In this document: positions 47,460 through 60,800 of the stretch, one piece after another
Layout: every line of letters starts with the position of its first letter
Position numbering within the stretch: position 1 is the stretch's first letter
Origin: Corticium candelabrum
Lineage: Eukaryota > Porifera > Homoscleromorpha > Homosclerophorida > Plakinidae
Length of the DNA stretch: 64,000 nt
Assembly: GCF_963422355.1 (NCBI RefSeq)
Contig: NC_085090.1
Coordinates: 3,998,512-4,062,511, forward strand
Direction of reading: 5' to 3'
The notes under the pieces: model-generated
Databases searched by the model: none
What the model was told of the DNA's origin: nothing
Seen by the model: the letters and a program-made list of their open reading frames with translations, nothing else
Translations under genes and position numbers: made by a program

Positions 47460-50400
47460 TACACGATCCTCTCTAGAGCTCTCACGGCTTCCTGCGCCTT
47501 CTTCTATGTCTCTGCGCTGTTGCGACACTGGCGCCTCTCAACTGTCTCATGGACTTGACTCTACGTCGTTCAGCTACTTCCCCAATTCGGCAAGTGCCGG
47601 TTCCAGTCACAATGTCAGGTTCATTCTTTTCATCTTTGATATGGATCTGTCATTAATTACCCAATCAAAAGTTTTCAATAGTACCTCCCCCTTCAAGTGA
47701 TTTGTGACTTGGATTCAAAATTTATAGGAGATCCCATCAAACCTTGTCTAAATATATCCTTCTGGACAATTTTCTATCTATTTGAGCCTTATTCTCACCT
47801 GAACTATTTGAGCGTAACTTAACAAACAAACCAACATCGATACAACAATGTGCTTCTGTAAGATGTAGTAATATAAATTGGTCTGCATCAATTCACTAGA
47901 GAACAAACTATCTAACCAATAAAGATTTTATCGCTAACGTAAATAGGCTTAGTGAATCTCATCATTTACCAGTGTTACTATATTTATTGCATATATTATT
48001 CTCACTAAAACAACAAATTGGAAAAGTTTAAAAATGTTAGCTTCGATAAGGTGCAATTTCCAATAGTATCTAGACATTAGTATAGTTTGTGTGTACCATA
48101 CAAACCAATCCCATTAATTTAAAAAAGAACACAAGCAAACGGCAAAACACAATCAGCAAAGTAGCAGTATTGTGTCAGTCACTAGCATTTTCAATCAGCT
48201 CTCTAACGTCTTGTTTTAGACACTCGCCTAGAAAAATAGAAATAAAGAGTGATCGTTCAATGAACACTGAATGTATGCATGTTTCTTACCTTCACTGATC
48301 TTTCTGTGGCCAACTGGATAAATCGTCTTTCGTATCTCAAAACAATTCTATGCATGTAGGCTGGCTTTGTATGCTTCTTTCTTGGCAAGGAATAACGTAG
48401 CAAGGTAAAGTGACCTGCACACATACAATCAGATCGAAAAAGAAAGCGAACGACAAAAACAAATCAACGCACAATCTGCTGTGTAATGACTAGTAGGTAG
48501 TTTGTCTTGCATAAACGACAAGGCAGTTTGCAAGTGAGTCATAGACTCTTCTAGTCTTGCGGTCTTGATTTCATACGAACCTAATAGCATCATACCTACA
48601 CACATTCACATTGCAAGCAGGCGTTTGTAACATACAATACAAAGTTTGAGAATATATCATCTTACCAATAGCAATAAAGATACGATTCGGAAAGATGTGC
48701 TTTCGTTTCATTTCTATGTCTTCCAGACACAGCTTTCTGGATTCTTTCCAACAGTCTTTCTCGTCATAGTCGAGAGACAATAAACACAAAACTAGATTAT
48801 AAATACAATTAGCTACAGTCCAAACCAGCTAACATAAAAAAGGGAAACTAACTTCTAGCAACGTCAACGTCAAGATCAGGCGAACAATCTTGTTTTAGAT
48901 AAAATTGTCGAGCTTTCTCATTCCACAATATGGCTTTATCGTAGTTTCCTCGTGATCAAAATCTGTTTCCCAAAACTTCCATATCTTTAACATCGGAAGA
49001 TGCAGGCACTATTTGGTTACAAAAAATTTTACAGAAGACTTTGCTGTCGAATACTTTATTCAATGATTGTGAGGAAATATTTATTATTCAAGCAGTGCAT
49101 TTTTCAGTTCATCAAGTGTACCGTCTATAAAGTCATAAAGTAGATTGTTTTTATACAATTAAAAATTTATACTTGCACACACGAACTTGTGTCGATCTCA
49201 AGCATAATTTAATTGTGGTAATGGCACGTAATATAACGAAGTGCCATAACAAAGCAATATATATTGCTAGTTTGGTCTTTTTATAGTGCTGTGCAAAAGT
49301 TGCAAATGCGCTCAGACCAATGTATAAAACTAGTGCAAAGCTAAAGCTGTTTAATTGGATTTGGGTTGACGAATATATAGTATCATTGTTAGCTTTAAAT
49401 TAACAATGCACATATTCGGTGCTCACTGTCATCTCAATACGCTTGATTTCCCAGAAAATGCAGTGAAAGCATATGCGTAAAATACGTGATCTCACAATAT
49501 ACATTTCATCTCACGCTCATACTAGACTAAAAACACTGTCTAACTTCATCTTTTACTGTAACGTCCAATTCAGCCTATAGAAAGACAAATACGTTAGGTG
49601 TGTTTTCAGTTCGAATAAGAACGTCAAGAACGTGGCAGTTGGGGAGTGTTTGACTTGGTGCAGTTGATGTAATTGCGATAAAATGCACATATATGCTAAC
49701 GTCAGCGTGGTAGTTAAATAGAAATAATCATTACAAATGTCAACTATCTAAACCTTAATTGAGCAGTTTGTATTAAACAAGAAAATAGAAATCATTGTAC
49801 GATATGCAAGAAGATAACGCAAGCAAAATAATACATGATTCGAAAGCATATTGACCGTCAAGCTTATTTTCACAATGGCTAACACAATAAGTCGTGTCCT
49901 TATGCATGTTATCAACACATCTTGCCCGAAAATATTACTTATAATAGTATAGCAAGAGACTGTTGTACTTACCCAATACGGCAAAGTAGATGTGACGTCG
50001 GCAACGACACTGTTGCTATCTCATAAGCTTTTGATTGCGAGTTGCAATGTTTCCTCTTTTCTGTCCAGAAGGTCGTACGCCTTTGAATGGTAACGGAGAA
50101 CTAGACATATTCCATGATAATAAAAATACGTATTTCTATCATTAATTCCTTATTATTTCATATCAGATGCCAATTTGGGATGAAAGATGAGTAGCAAGAC
50201 CGTCTGATAGTAACTGCCTCCTCCAGTAAATTTGAACTCTTTTCAAGTTTTCCGCTTACTTTGAAGCATTTAACAAGACTGATAAGAGCTGAAATGTAGG
50301 ACATGTAGTTTTCAACTTTAGGCTTTACCTGCAGGTTTGCTACTTAAAAATGACCGTCAACGAATGTCCTCCAACATTTGGCAAAATGTCTTAGGTAACA

Positions 50401-50865
50401 CGCTACATTTTTTAGTATCCTAGCCTAACCTATCTTTCAAATCCATTTCTCTGTTTCAAGGTCTCAAACACATTTAGAAAAGAATACCTCTCATGTCTAC
50501 TATAAAAGATACTGATGTAACAAAAATGAACTCCTACTTACTTGTAATAATGTTGAACATGTTACGAGATTTGAATTCATGCCACTCAACAATGTGGTTT
50601 ATCTAGTCAACTGGAGGACCTTCGCATAAAAATTTATAGTGTTAAATGTCATGTGAGTACAATTGCTTTTCAATGTTCGTTTTCTCTAAATCATTACGAG
50701 CAAGGTAGTTAACCTTGTATATTGATCTCGATTTGACCACATTGCTCCTGCTTTCCATTTTATCTTTTCAATTTGTAAAAGTCCATAGTTTAATTAATAA
50801 ACCTTGTGTTCAATGTGTTCTTGTAACTATAATTTCTGACTAATCTGATGCTTTCATTGGCGATG
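47460..50865. repeat. Segmental duplication, copy B
   Basis: Corresponds in order and orientation to 56790-60310 (copy C), including introns and flank (for example the ACTCTACGTCGTTCAGCT and ACACAAGCAAACGGCAA stretches). The part from about 50175 also matches the left edge of the window (copy A). Homology stops just before the mariner element at 50879. Confidence 0.85.
48291..50288 (-). pseudogene. TPR gene copy B, inactivated
   Basis: Six TPR exons match copy C: 48291-48414, 48469-48595, 48666-48791, 48853-48984, 49973-50100 and about 50163-50288. Lesions: in the exon 50163-50288 the donor GT is changed to AT; in 48853-48984 a TGA (48956-48958) stands where C has CGA; in 48291-48414 one T is missing from a T-run near 48403 and a TAG (48348-48350) replaces GAG-side sequence; the 3' end differs and lacks C's stop. 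Upstream (5') exons are missing because the block ends at the mariner junction. Four independent lesions make it a clear pseudogene. Confidence 0.85.
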
Positions 50866-50878
50866 TTTCATATATGTA

Positions 50879-52202
50879 CAGTCCGCGTCATAACTCTCGA
50901 CACATTTACGCTTGGAGGCGTGGCGACGGGTAACGTGAGCAGAAGCGCAACCGTATTCGCGTTATTACGTTCTCTAGCTAGAAGAGAAGTATAGTATATG
51001 CTTGTAGGTTTGCCAAACTTTTGGAAACACTTAAATGCGCATCAGTAGCTTGTGTTATCCTTTCATTATCTGATAGCATTCCCCGCTATCTACTCAAAGG
51101 CGCATTCGGCTCGACAAGCGTTCGACGTATGGCGACAGATCACATAGCGTGAGCAACTGCCACTCCGCCTGCATTGCGTCTTCAAGTTTGTACACGTTTT
51201 GAGGCCTACGAAGCTCAACACGCCGCTTAATGATCGCCCAGAGGTTTTGTATTGACGCAAGATCTGGTGAGTTAGCGGGCCAATCGAGAACCGTGACCCC
51301 ATTGTCTTGCAGCCACCGCTGAGTTTGACGAGTTGTATGCGTAGGAACATTGTCAAGTTGAAGACGCCATTCGTCTGGATAAAGTGTATCAGCCGATTCA
51401 AGAAGACACCGTGCCAGAATGTCGATATAAATGGCGGCTGTCATGTTTGTCTTGAACGTTATCAAAACAGTTTTTTCGCGCGAGCCTATCCTACCCCTTG
51501 CGTGGATTTTGAGGCCATCACGAGGAAGTGGATTACCTGGTTCAACAGCTGCTGGAACCCAAACATTGACGGTATTACGGTACAGCTGAAAAGTGGCCTC
51601 ATCTGGGAAAATTGTTTTGCTCCAGTCATCAGCTGCATGGTCACAGCACCAGTCTACACGTCTCTTTTTTGAGTGGAATTTATCTCAGTAAAGTGTACCG
51701 ATAGCCAGCATCATGAAATTTTCTTCTGTTGGTGGAAGTACTGACGTCAACTCCTTCTGCGCTGCCAGCTGATAGCAGGGTTTTTAATGAATTTGTTGTT
51801 CCATGTTGTGTCATGTTCATTAATGCTGTTCGCTGGTATTTCTGCTAGTTTTCTTGGTCTTCCACTGGAACCTCTGCGTTCTATTTCTTCTCCAGTGTTC
51901 AATCTCTTGAGGCTTCGGTACACAATACAGCGAGAAACAGTTAGAAGTTGAAATATCTTTGATGGCTTCTTGGTACCGGAGCGGTGTAATAACAGAATAT
52001 CGCGGCGTTGTCTTTCACGACTCATTTTAGCAATGAAAAAGGTTTCTATAGACGGGTGCGCAGACTATGGAATAGCTTTTTGACTACTTTAGCTGTTTGA
52101 GAAAAAATTTGGCGCGGGTTTCTTAGTAAATAGCAAATCAAGAAGACTTTCTAGAAATAGTACACGTAAACTTGAAATGTGTCAATAGTTTGACGCGGAC
52201 TG
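50879..52202 (-). mobile_element. Tc1/mariner element, 1324 bp, TA target duplication
   Basis: Left end CAGTCCGCGTCATAACTCTC and right end, reverse complement CAGTCCGCGTCAAACTATTG, form a terminal inverted repeat of about 30 bases with mismatches; TA lies on both sides (50877-50878, 52203-52204). Transposase is on the minus strand. The size is typical of an intact Tc1-type element, but the gene is broken. Confidence 0.9.
51094..52025 (-). pseudogene. Tc1/mariner transposase, frameshifted, catalytic Glu lost
   Basis: N-terminal helix-turn-helix part (51747-52025: MSRERQRRDILLLHRSGTKK, then SGRPRK) and C-terminal catalytic part (51094-51660) are in different frames. The catalytic part has the first Asp (FPDEATF) and second Asp (LQLDNVPTH), but the third acidic residue of the DD34E triad is Gln: SPDLASIQNLW, codon CAA at 51247-51249, where relatives have IEN. 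The N-terminal part ends before the linker region. This copy could not catalyse transposition. Confidence 0.85.
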
Positions 52203-52204
52203 TA

Positions 52205-55200
52205 TATTTTGTTTACAATATTTGTGCCTCACGCCAAGTTCACGGTGAGACGCTGGCAGAGATTCACAAAGTATTGCGTCTGACTAGCGTTCATCGCACA
52301 AAGAGCAATATGACAGTGATGTGGCGTTGCAAAGTAGCCAAGAGTGTACTCGCAACACATATGGACTACAACGTTTTGCTTTTGTTGTTGTTGCGCCATT
52401 GTTTCAAGCTTTTTTTCACAGTAGTTCCTTGTAGTCCTTCGACTGGACTTGCCAAAGGCAGAAAAATACCACTCACGCAGTCAGTGAAATCTTTCATCAA
52501 AGCCATGTGAACGAATAGAATATCCGGGATACATTCAGTTGCTCTGACTGACATTCTATTGACAATGTGCACGTACTTTCATCGGACGCTGGGATACTTC
52601 TGGATAGGACGCTCAATTAAAAATTTTCTCTATTCAAGCGTCATGGAAGCTAGGCGAGCGTCGTGTGCGCGTCACAAACTCCGACATGTACACAGTGTAA
52701 CGTTGACGCTCGCCGGATGCTCGCGCTACTATCGTAATGTGAACAGTGCTTTTGGATGACGACAAAGACTATGCCACTTCAATTCATGCAAAACTATTTA
52801 ATTGACACAGTGTACCAAGGTGATCTAGTAGTCGAATATAAAAGTTTGACTTTGCTATCAAAATAGCTGCTGATGTAGACCTCAATGACAGAGAAATCAA
52901 GGAGCGTGTGTGTACAGTGCTGGCAACGGCACCAGATACTCAAACTTTGGAGTCACCTCAAATTCAGACTGCTGTGCATCACAAGCAATGGAAATAAAGT
53001 CTAGCGCTTTGGATAATAAAAAATATTAATTGCAGTCTCGCGTCCTCTATACAAACTATCTGTAATAACCGCTGCTAAACCCTCCTTCCACCGATCTTAG
53101 ACAGTATAGCAGCTGAGGCTACTGCCACTACAAATTTGTCTCAACTATCAACTCTTGTTGGCAATGCCAATAAGGTAGTGGAACAGTATATAGAAATTCT
53201 TCAAACTGATTCCATTATCTTCTTCAACCGGTCCAAACTAAGTTGTAGGAAGTACAAGATTGTCTTGATCTTGACTTCCTTTCGTATTACTTTTGTTGAT
53301 CTTATTTCACTATTCATAGACGTGGTTGTTGATCGGGTAGGCGGTGTGTGGGTGTGCATCTGCATGGCAGTTGTTCATAATCCAAACAGTGCAAGACAGG
53401 ATGGTGTAGACTTGTTCGGCTGTTCAACATGACATATGAATTTTCTTCGCCCTCTGGAAAGATTGATTGATCTCTCAACGACACTCAGCACAATACTGCT
53501 GCAACAAATTTAGAGTTTATACTAATTGCATCTCCACAGAAACAGTACATCGCACAGAAAGTGGTAATGACATTTTGGTTGCTTGCTTTTCCACCGAATT
53601 GACATCTTGAGCTGCACACTTCAGTCCAGCAGCGATATTATAATGTTTCATGCGCATGTGCAGAAACCAAAAGACCTGACGACTGAAACTTTTCAATAAC
53701 CAAAATGTTTTCTTAGTTATCCTATTATTTTTCGAAGGCAAAATTTAAAAAAAAGGTATTATTCCAAATCATTAGTAGTAGAATGTAAACCAATCGACTT
53801 GCTAGGTGCTGCACAGAGTTACAACAATATGTCACATGGCTGCCGGCACTGCAAAGTCTGGGTATACAGGTGCTGTTGCCAGCTCTGTAGGCACAGTGAA
53901 TAACCAAAGGTGTCAGACTGATGCATGCTGAGAATTCTTAACAAGTGCAATGTTGTCAGAGAATTCTCTCTATTAATAAATCATGACAACTACATGTCTG
54001 CCTAAACCAATTTTCATAAGCTTGTCACAGGTACAAGTAGAAATGGAAATACACACACTCGTTAACAAATTAACGTAGACCTACAGCAAAAAAAATTGGA
54101 GTTGAAAAGAAAAGATTGGAAATGCAGTGAACTAACACCGGAGCTACATGGGCATAAGCAATAACCATAATCGAAACCTTACAATTCCAAGTGCCACATT
54201 CTGCATAAACTGCTCGGACCAGCTTGCACACAGCACTAACTACCGCCAAAATAAAGACTCCATGACAACCGAGCAGAGGACATGCAACAGATCCTCAATG
54301 TCACATTATATTTGATACCTGCTCTCTACACCGCCCACACTCAACCCTCTAAAGTGTCATAGACTGCAGCACTTCTTCCTCCATCTAGCTGCACATAACA
54401 ATGAATAAGCGTCACATGGAAGTCACATGGAATTACAAAGGCGACAGAACAGAGCTAACACACACACCACCAACACACCATGGTCTAACCTAAAGTGTTG
54501 TCCAGACTGCAATATGTCAAGGAGAATACTCTACAGTGCTCTTGATTAGAGTGAACTTCTTTGCAAATTTCAAGTTTCCATTACGGCTGCATAACATAAT
54601 ACAAAGTATGCATCACGAAGACTTCACTGCCTAGACTAAATCCATTCTGTCTTAGACAGCTTGACTATTTTAGTGCAGGAATAACACCATCAAGCATCGA
54701 AATAGACAAGTAAATAAGTTCAACACTTATGGATACATACAGCTCTTGATAGACGAGGTGATTCTGTGACAGTCTTTCTGCATTTGATCAGTTGGGGTTG
54801 ATAAATATCAATACCAGACCTAGAAACAGTAATCGGTGAAGCTTTATTGCATTTAGGTATTTCAGTACAAATTAGGATAGACAAACAAAGATGGGTGAGT
54901 TATTTTGCTCCATCAAACGTTTCCAGTCATCTAGAAATGTGCAGTATTGAATGCTACCTACTTCTGCAGTCTGGAAACCAACGGTTTAGTAATCACAAAC
55001 ACCCCGCTAGCCTGTTTCATGCTTGTATGGATTCACACATAGTTACACGATAATAATAGTGAAGGCTAGAGTCTGATCACTGGTATATGCAGAAGTCACC
55101 GCTCTATGGTCATGTCAACTCTCCGTGGATGCAGCTTGGAGTCATCCACGTGAACATGAAGTTGCGTCGCGGGCCGGTCTCGGTGGCCCGGACCATTGCC

Positions 55201-55505
55201 GAGCAACGACCTTCTGCGCAGCTTGGAAATACAAGCCGGACTCTGCCTACTCAACATAGCCACGCTTTCATGTGGAGGTGGGCCGTCACAAAACGGAAAG
55301 GCAACAAGAGAAACCCATGGAAGAAGTTTGTTATGAGTAAAAGGAATTCAATGACTGCACATGTAATTGATTAATTAAGAATGTTGGTAATAGTCACCAT
55401 AGTGAGCTCGACGTCGGTGATTCTCAAATCACGACCTAGTTTTACGGTAGATTCATGGCCTTCTTCTGCCGCGTACCTCATAGCCCGGTCGGTCTCGTGG
55501 GCACA
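52205..55505. other. No firm gene; possible coding relics
   Basis: A plus-strand stretch at about 52862-52996 (IAADVDLNDREIKERV, then VLATAPDTQTLESPQIQT) and one at 53105-53215 (LSTLVGNANKVVEQYIEIL) look protein-like but end quickly and have no recognised family. A GC-rich segment with CGCTCGCCGGATGCTCGCGC near 52700 may be a MITE end. The rest is AT-rich. Confidence 0.3.
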
Positions 55506-55830
55506 CTAATGGCGACCCAAGCGAACTATGGATTCGTGATTCTTACATGCAGCACGCACCATAGTCTTGACGACGTCGATAGCCCCAATCGCGACATTGT
55601 TGTAATATACTTTCATGACCACTTTCTGCTGCCCAGGATAAGAATCGATCAAAATTGGTGACACCCAATTACGATACAGACGCTTGATATTTTCGTGACC
55701 ACTTTCTACAACACATAACATACCTAAGTCGAGATAAGTAGCTTCCAATTCTCGACATTAACTGACGACTTTCTTATGACAACCTTCTGCAGCTCATATC
55801 ATGACATCGTCGAGATCGACTTTATTAAGT
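55506..55830 (-). pseudogene. Degenerate ankyrin-like 27-residue repeats
   Basis: Four tandem DNA units of about 80 bases start near 55536, 55613, 55695 and 55777. On the minus strand they read as repeats of the type A-A-x-x-G-H-E-x-I-V-x-L, e.g. VVESGHENIKRLYRNW and CKNHESIVRL. This short ankyrin-like repeat is common in amoebae, giant viruses and some sponges. Stops occur in the rightmost unit, and no flanking domain was found, so it is a relic or small fragment. Confidence 0.5.
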
Positions 55831-56789
55831 CTCAGACACCATCTCTGTTGATAAAAACATGTCGGTCTCTAATTTGTTCAACTTTATATCATATACTTCT
55901 CTCCGTAATTAGCGCAGGCGCGTAGCTAGCAGTTCACTAAGGGGTTCGACCGTATCTCAAAATAGATCCTAAAATTGTGCATATTACTCTATTTAAAGCT
56001 AAAATTTCAACAATTAGAAAACTCGTTATGACATAAAATTATTGTGTAGATTTGAAAGACATTTGATAAAAACTACGCAGACTGCTGCTAATTTGTCTAC
56101 TGCGTACATTTTGTTTAGATATGCCTGACCTTCAAGTATAGCTTGGTTATCTTCGAGCCAGATTGGTCTCATGAAATTGCTCCTATATTCCGTTACCATG
56201 CAGTATGTGAAATTGCAATAAATGGTCATGATTTTCTCTATAGAAGTACTCTACACTTGCCTGTTTCACCGTACAGCTTCACCGGTCAGCAAGTGGTTCC
56301 AAAAGCGCCATTAATGCAAAGATTTGGGTCTCTCAATGGATGTAAAACACGTTTTTTGGTAAAGACTTTTAGAATGACGTCAATTGAGGATGCTGAGGGT
56401 TCAATCAAACCACTCAACTCCTCCAGACTACAAGCCTGTCGCGTTTTATCTTACCTTTTTCTAACTCTAGACGTTTCAGGGGTCGCTCTCCTTGTCTCTC
56501 TTCAAAAAATTTTGTTCTAAGCCCATTTTGCTCCTTGACTTGATCAATTATTCGATCCATATTCTCCGCTTAGAAGCACTCCCTTTGTACACTCTGTTAT
56601 CTTCGCGCATGAACTATTAGACTGTGACGTTATTGTACGTAAAAAGCTATTTAATTAAGACGAAGAACGGCGATGGTTGACTGACTTACCGGAAACGAAC
56701 TTTAGTGTACGAGAGATATTCGGATTAACCCAATGGATAAGTGTTTAGGTACAGAGTATCAATTATATAAAAAACTTATGACACGGTCA
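55831..56789. other. No recognised gene
   Basis: An open frame at 56143-56520 has no recognisable motif and poor support. Confidence 0.4.
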
Positions 56790-57846
56790 TCACTAAAGTT
56801 CACACGCCTTCCTGCGTCTTTTACTCCATCTCTACGCTCTTCCGACACCATGCAGCGCTTCTCAACTCTTTTCTGAGCAGACTCTTTTCCATCTCTACAC
56901 TCTACAGGCATCAGCGCCTCTTAACCATCTCCTGGACTTTACTCTACGTCGTTCAGCTCTCCCACAATTCGTCTAGTGCCAGTATCCAGTTAAAGCGTCG
57001 GTCTTAAGTAAAAAATTCATCTTTCACGAGGCTTTCTCATCTAGTTACCCATTACAACTCTCCAATGGTCCTTTCTTCTCAAGCAATTATGACACTTTGT
57101 TTGAACACTCAGATAGCAATATATCAAAATATATCTAAATATATCTTTCGGAGCAAGTTTCGATTTACTTCAATCTTATTTCTACTTTCTGTTAATATTT
57201 TGGCGTACCGATTACAAACAAACATCGATACAACGTATGCTCCTGGGAGATGTAGTAATATGAATTGTCATGCATCTATTTACTAGAGAAAAAATTATCT
57301 TAATCAATAATGATCTTTATCGCTCAAGTAAATAGACTTCTCCTCAATTACAAGTTTGACTATATTTAGTACACATATCATTCTCACTAAAATTTCATAG
57401 TGATAAAGTATATAAACTGTTGGCTACAATAATGGCAAGGTGCAATCCCGAAATCTATCTAGACATCCATAGAGTTCTCTTACACCATGCCAACTAATCC
57501 CATCAATCTTAACAAGAACACAAGCAAACGGCAACACACAATCAAAACAGTAAGAATATCATGTCAGTCACTTGTATATTCTTTCAGCCCTCCAATGTCT
57601 TGTTTTAGACACTCAGCTAGAAACAAATTAGAAATTAAGAGTAATCGTTCGATGAAGACAGTATGTATAACATGTAGAGGTCCGGATCCAGAAATTTTTG
57701 AAAAGAGGAGGTTCACCGTTAGCAGTTATTAATAGCATTACTAATTGTCTCTTTTCTAATGAAATTATATAAAATTATTGAACCACGCCCATGGGAAAAG
57801 AGGGGGTTGCAACTCCCTGAACCCCCGCTATGGATCCGGCCCTGAA

Positions 57847-60800
57847 TTATCGTAGCTCACTTTCCCTTATTTTTCTGTGACAATCGGGAAAAATCATTTT
57901 TCGTATCTCAACACATTTCTCTACATGTAGACTGGCTTGGTATGCTTCTTTCATGGCAAGGAATAAAGTAGCAAGGTAAAAGTGACCTGCACACATACAA
58001 TCACATCGACACAAAAATGAACGACGCAAAGAGATCAACGCACAATCTGCTGTGTAATGACTAGTAGGTAGGTTGTCTTGCAAAAACGACAAGGCAGTTT
58101 GCAAGTGCGACGTAGACTCTTCAAGTCTTGCGGTCTTGATCTCATACGAACCTAATCGCATCATACCTACATACATTCACATTGCAATCAGACGTTTGTA
58201 ACATACAATGCAAAGTTTGAAAATATATCATCTTACCAATAGCAATAAAGGTACGATTAGGGAAGATGCGCTTTCTTTCCATTTCTATGGCTTCCAGACA
58301 CATCTTTATGGCTTCATTCCAACATTCTTTCCCGTCATAGTCGAGAGACAATAAATACAAATCTAGCTTACAAATACAATTAGCTACAATCCCACCGAGC
58401 TAACGTAGAAACGAAATGTAAACTAACTTATAGCAACGCCTTTATCTCGAGCGGGCGAGCAATCTTGTTTTAGATGCAATTCTCGAGCTTTCTCGTGCCA
58501 CGATATGGCTTCCTCGTAGTTTCCTTGTGATCGATAACAGTATCCCACAGCATTCATACCTGTAACATCGCAAGATGAAGGCAGCAGTTCCAAAACATTT
58601 TGCAGAAGACTATTCAATGCTTATGAGAAAATAATTATTATTATCATTCAAGTAGTGCATCTTTCAGTATATTAATTGTACCGTCCATAAAGTCATAAAG
58701 TAGATTGTGTGTACGATTAAATAATCATGCTCGCACATACGGACTTGTATCGATCTCAAGTATTTTTAGTTGTAGCTGTGAAACGTAATAATGCAGTACC
58801 CTGACCACAAAATCATTATAGATCGCTAGTTCGCTCTATTGTGCTGTGTAACCGTTGCAAATGCGCTCAGACCAAAGTATGAAACTATTGCAAAGCTAAA
58901 GCTGCTTAATTGGATGTGGGTTGACGAATATATGGCAGCATTGTTATCTTCCAATTAACAATGCACATATTCGGTGCTCACTGTAATCTGAATACGCTTG
59001 ATTTCCCAGAGGACGCCGTGAAAGCATACGCGTAACATTGCGTGATTTCACCATATGCATTTCGTGTCACGTGCATACTAGACTACAGACAATGTCTAAC
59101 GCAATCTGTCTTTGTAACGTCCAACTCAGACTATAGAAAGACACATACGTTAGGTGTGTTGTCACTGCGAATAATAACGTCAAAAACGCGGCAGTTACGA
59201 ATTGTTTGACTTGGTGCAGCTAATTTAATCGCGATAAAATGCGCATGCACGCTAATGTAAGTGGTAGTTAAATAGAATAATTATTACAAATATCAACTAT
59301 CTGAACATTAATTTAACACTTTGTAATACAAAAGAAAGTAGAAATCCTTTAGCGATATGCAAAAAGATAATGTATAATCATACATGATTCGAAAGCATAT
59401 TGACCGTCAAGCGTATGGCCACATTAGTTAACACAATTACTCGTGTCTTTACGCATGTTATTAACACATCTTGCCCGAAAATCTTACTTATAATAGTATA
59501 TATATTGCAAGAGACTGTTGTACTTACAATGTGCCATAGTAGGATGTGAAGGCGGCAACGACACGGATGCCATCTCATACGCTTTGCTTGCGAGTTGCAA
59601 GCCTTCCTCTTTTCTGTCCAAAAGGTCGTAGGTTATGACAAGGAAAACGAGAACTAAGTTTATTCAATGAAAATAAAAATACGCATTTCTATCATTAATT
59701 ACTTATTATTTCATACTAGTTGCCAATTTTGGATGAGAGGGTGAGCAACTCGACCGACTGAGGGTAACTGCCTCCTCCAGTAAATTTGCACTCTTTTTGA
59801 GGTTTCCGCTTTGTTCGATGCAATGACCAAGATTCATAAGAGCTGAAATGTAAAACAGGATGTTATCAACTTTAGGCGTTACCTGTAGATTTGCTACATG
59901 AAAACAACTATCAACAAATGTCCTCAAACATTTCGCAAAATTTCTTAGAAAACATGCTGTCTTTCGTAGTATCCTAGCCTAAACTATCTTTCAAATCTAT
60001 TTCTCTGTTTCAAGGTATCAAACACATTTAGGAATGTACATCTCTCATGTCTATAATAAAAGATACGGATTTATCAAAAATGAACACATACTTACATGTA
60101 AAGTCGAACCTCATTCATGTCACTCAACATCGTGGTTTATCTAGTCAACTTGAAGACTTTTGCATAAATATTTATGAGTTTTAAATATCCTGCGAGTACA
60201 ATTGCTTTTCAATATTCGTTTCCTCTGACTGATTACGCAAATGATACATAACTGTATGTTGATTTTGCTTGGACCACATTGCTCCTGCTTTCAATTTTAT
60301 CATTTTTATTTGAAAATAAAAATAAAAGGCAAATCAAATATCAAATATAATAGAATGCCCAAGCGATATTTACATTAAAAATGAAGACAGCACGAGCTGT
60401 AATTATTTGTTTGATGTATTTAGGATGTTTAAAGAAAATGGAATAAACTGTGTACATGATGAAAAGGTACGCAATACTAACTTGTTGCAAGGAAGTCGTC
60501 TCGCGTAGGCGAAGAACTTAGTTGTTGCAGCAATTGGTGAGATTTCTCATACCACACGATGGCTGCGTTGTAGTCTCCTCGAGATTCACAGCAATAACCG
60601 ATACCGTTCATATCTGTAATACATCACATTGTTAGTAAAATGCTAAGCAAATCTAAAAATACAATACACTCTTGCTATATCACCATGACTGTAAAATTTG
60701 CAAAATTTTTAATCTATGTAAAACAGTGAGTAAGCAAAACGGTCTAAACATTTACATAATCTGTCACAGGGATGTCTTCATGTTCTATTTTACAGCAACA

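Noticed and set aside
55087..55374. 95-codon plus-strand frame rich in basic residues
   Set aside because: GC-richer than its surroundings but without a recognisable domain or neighbouring exon.
56143..56520. 125-codon plus-strand frame
   Set aside because: No motif, and overlapped by an unrelated minus-strand frame; could not support it.
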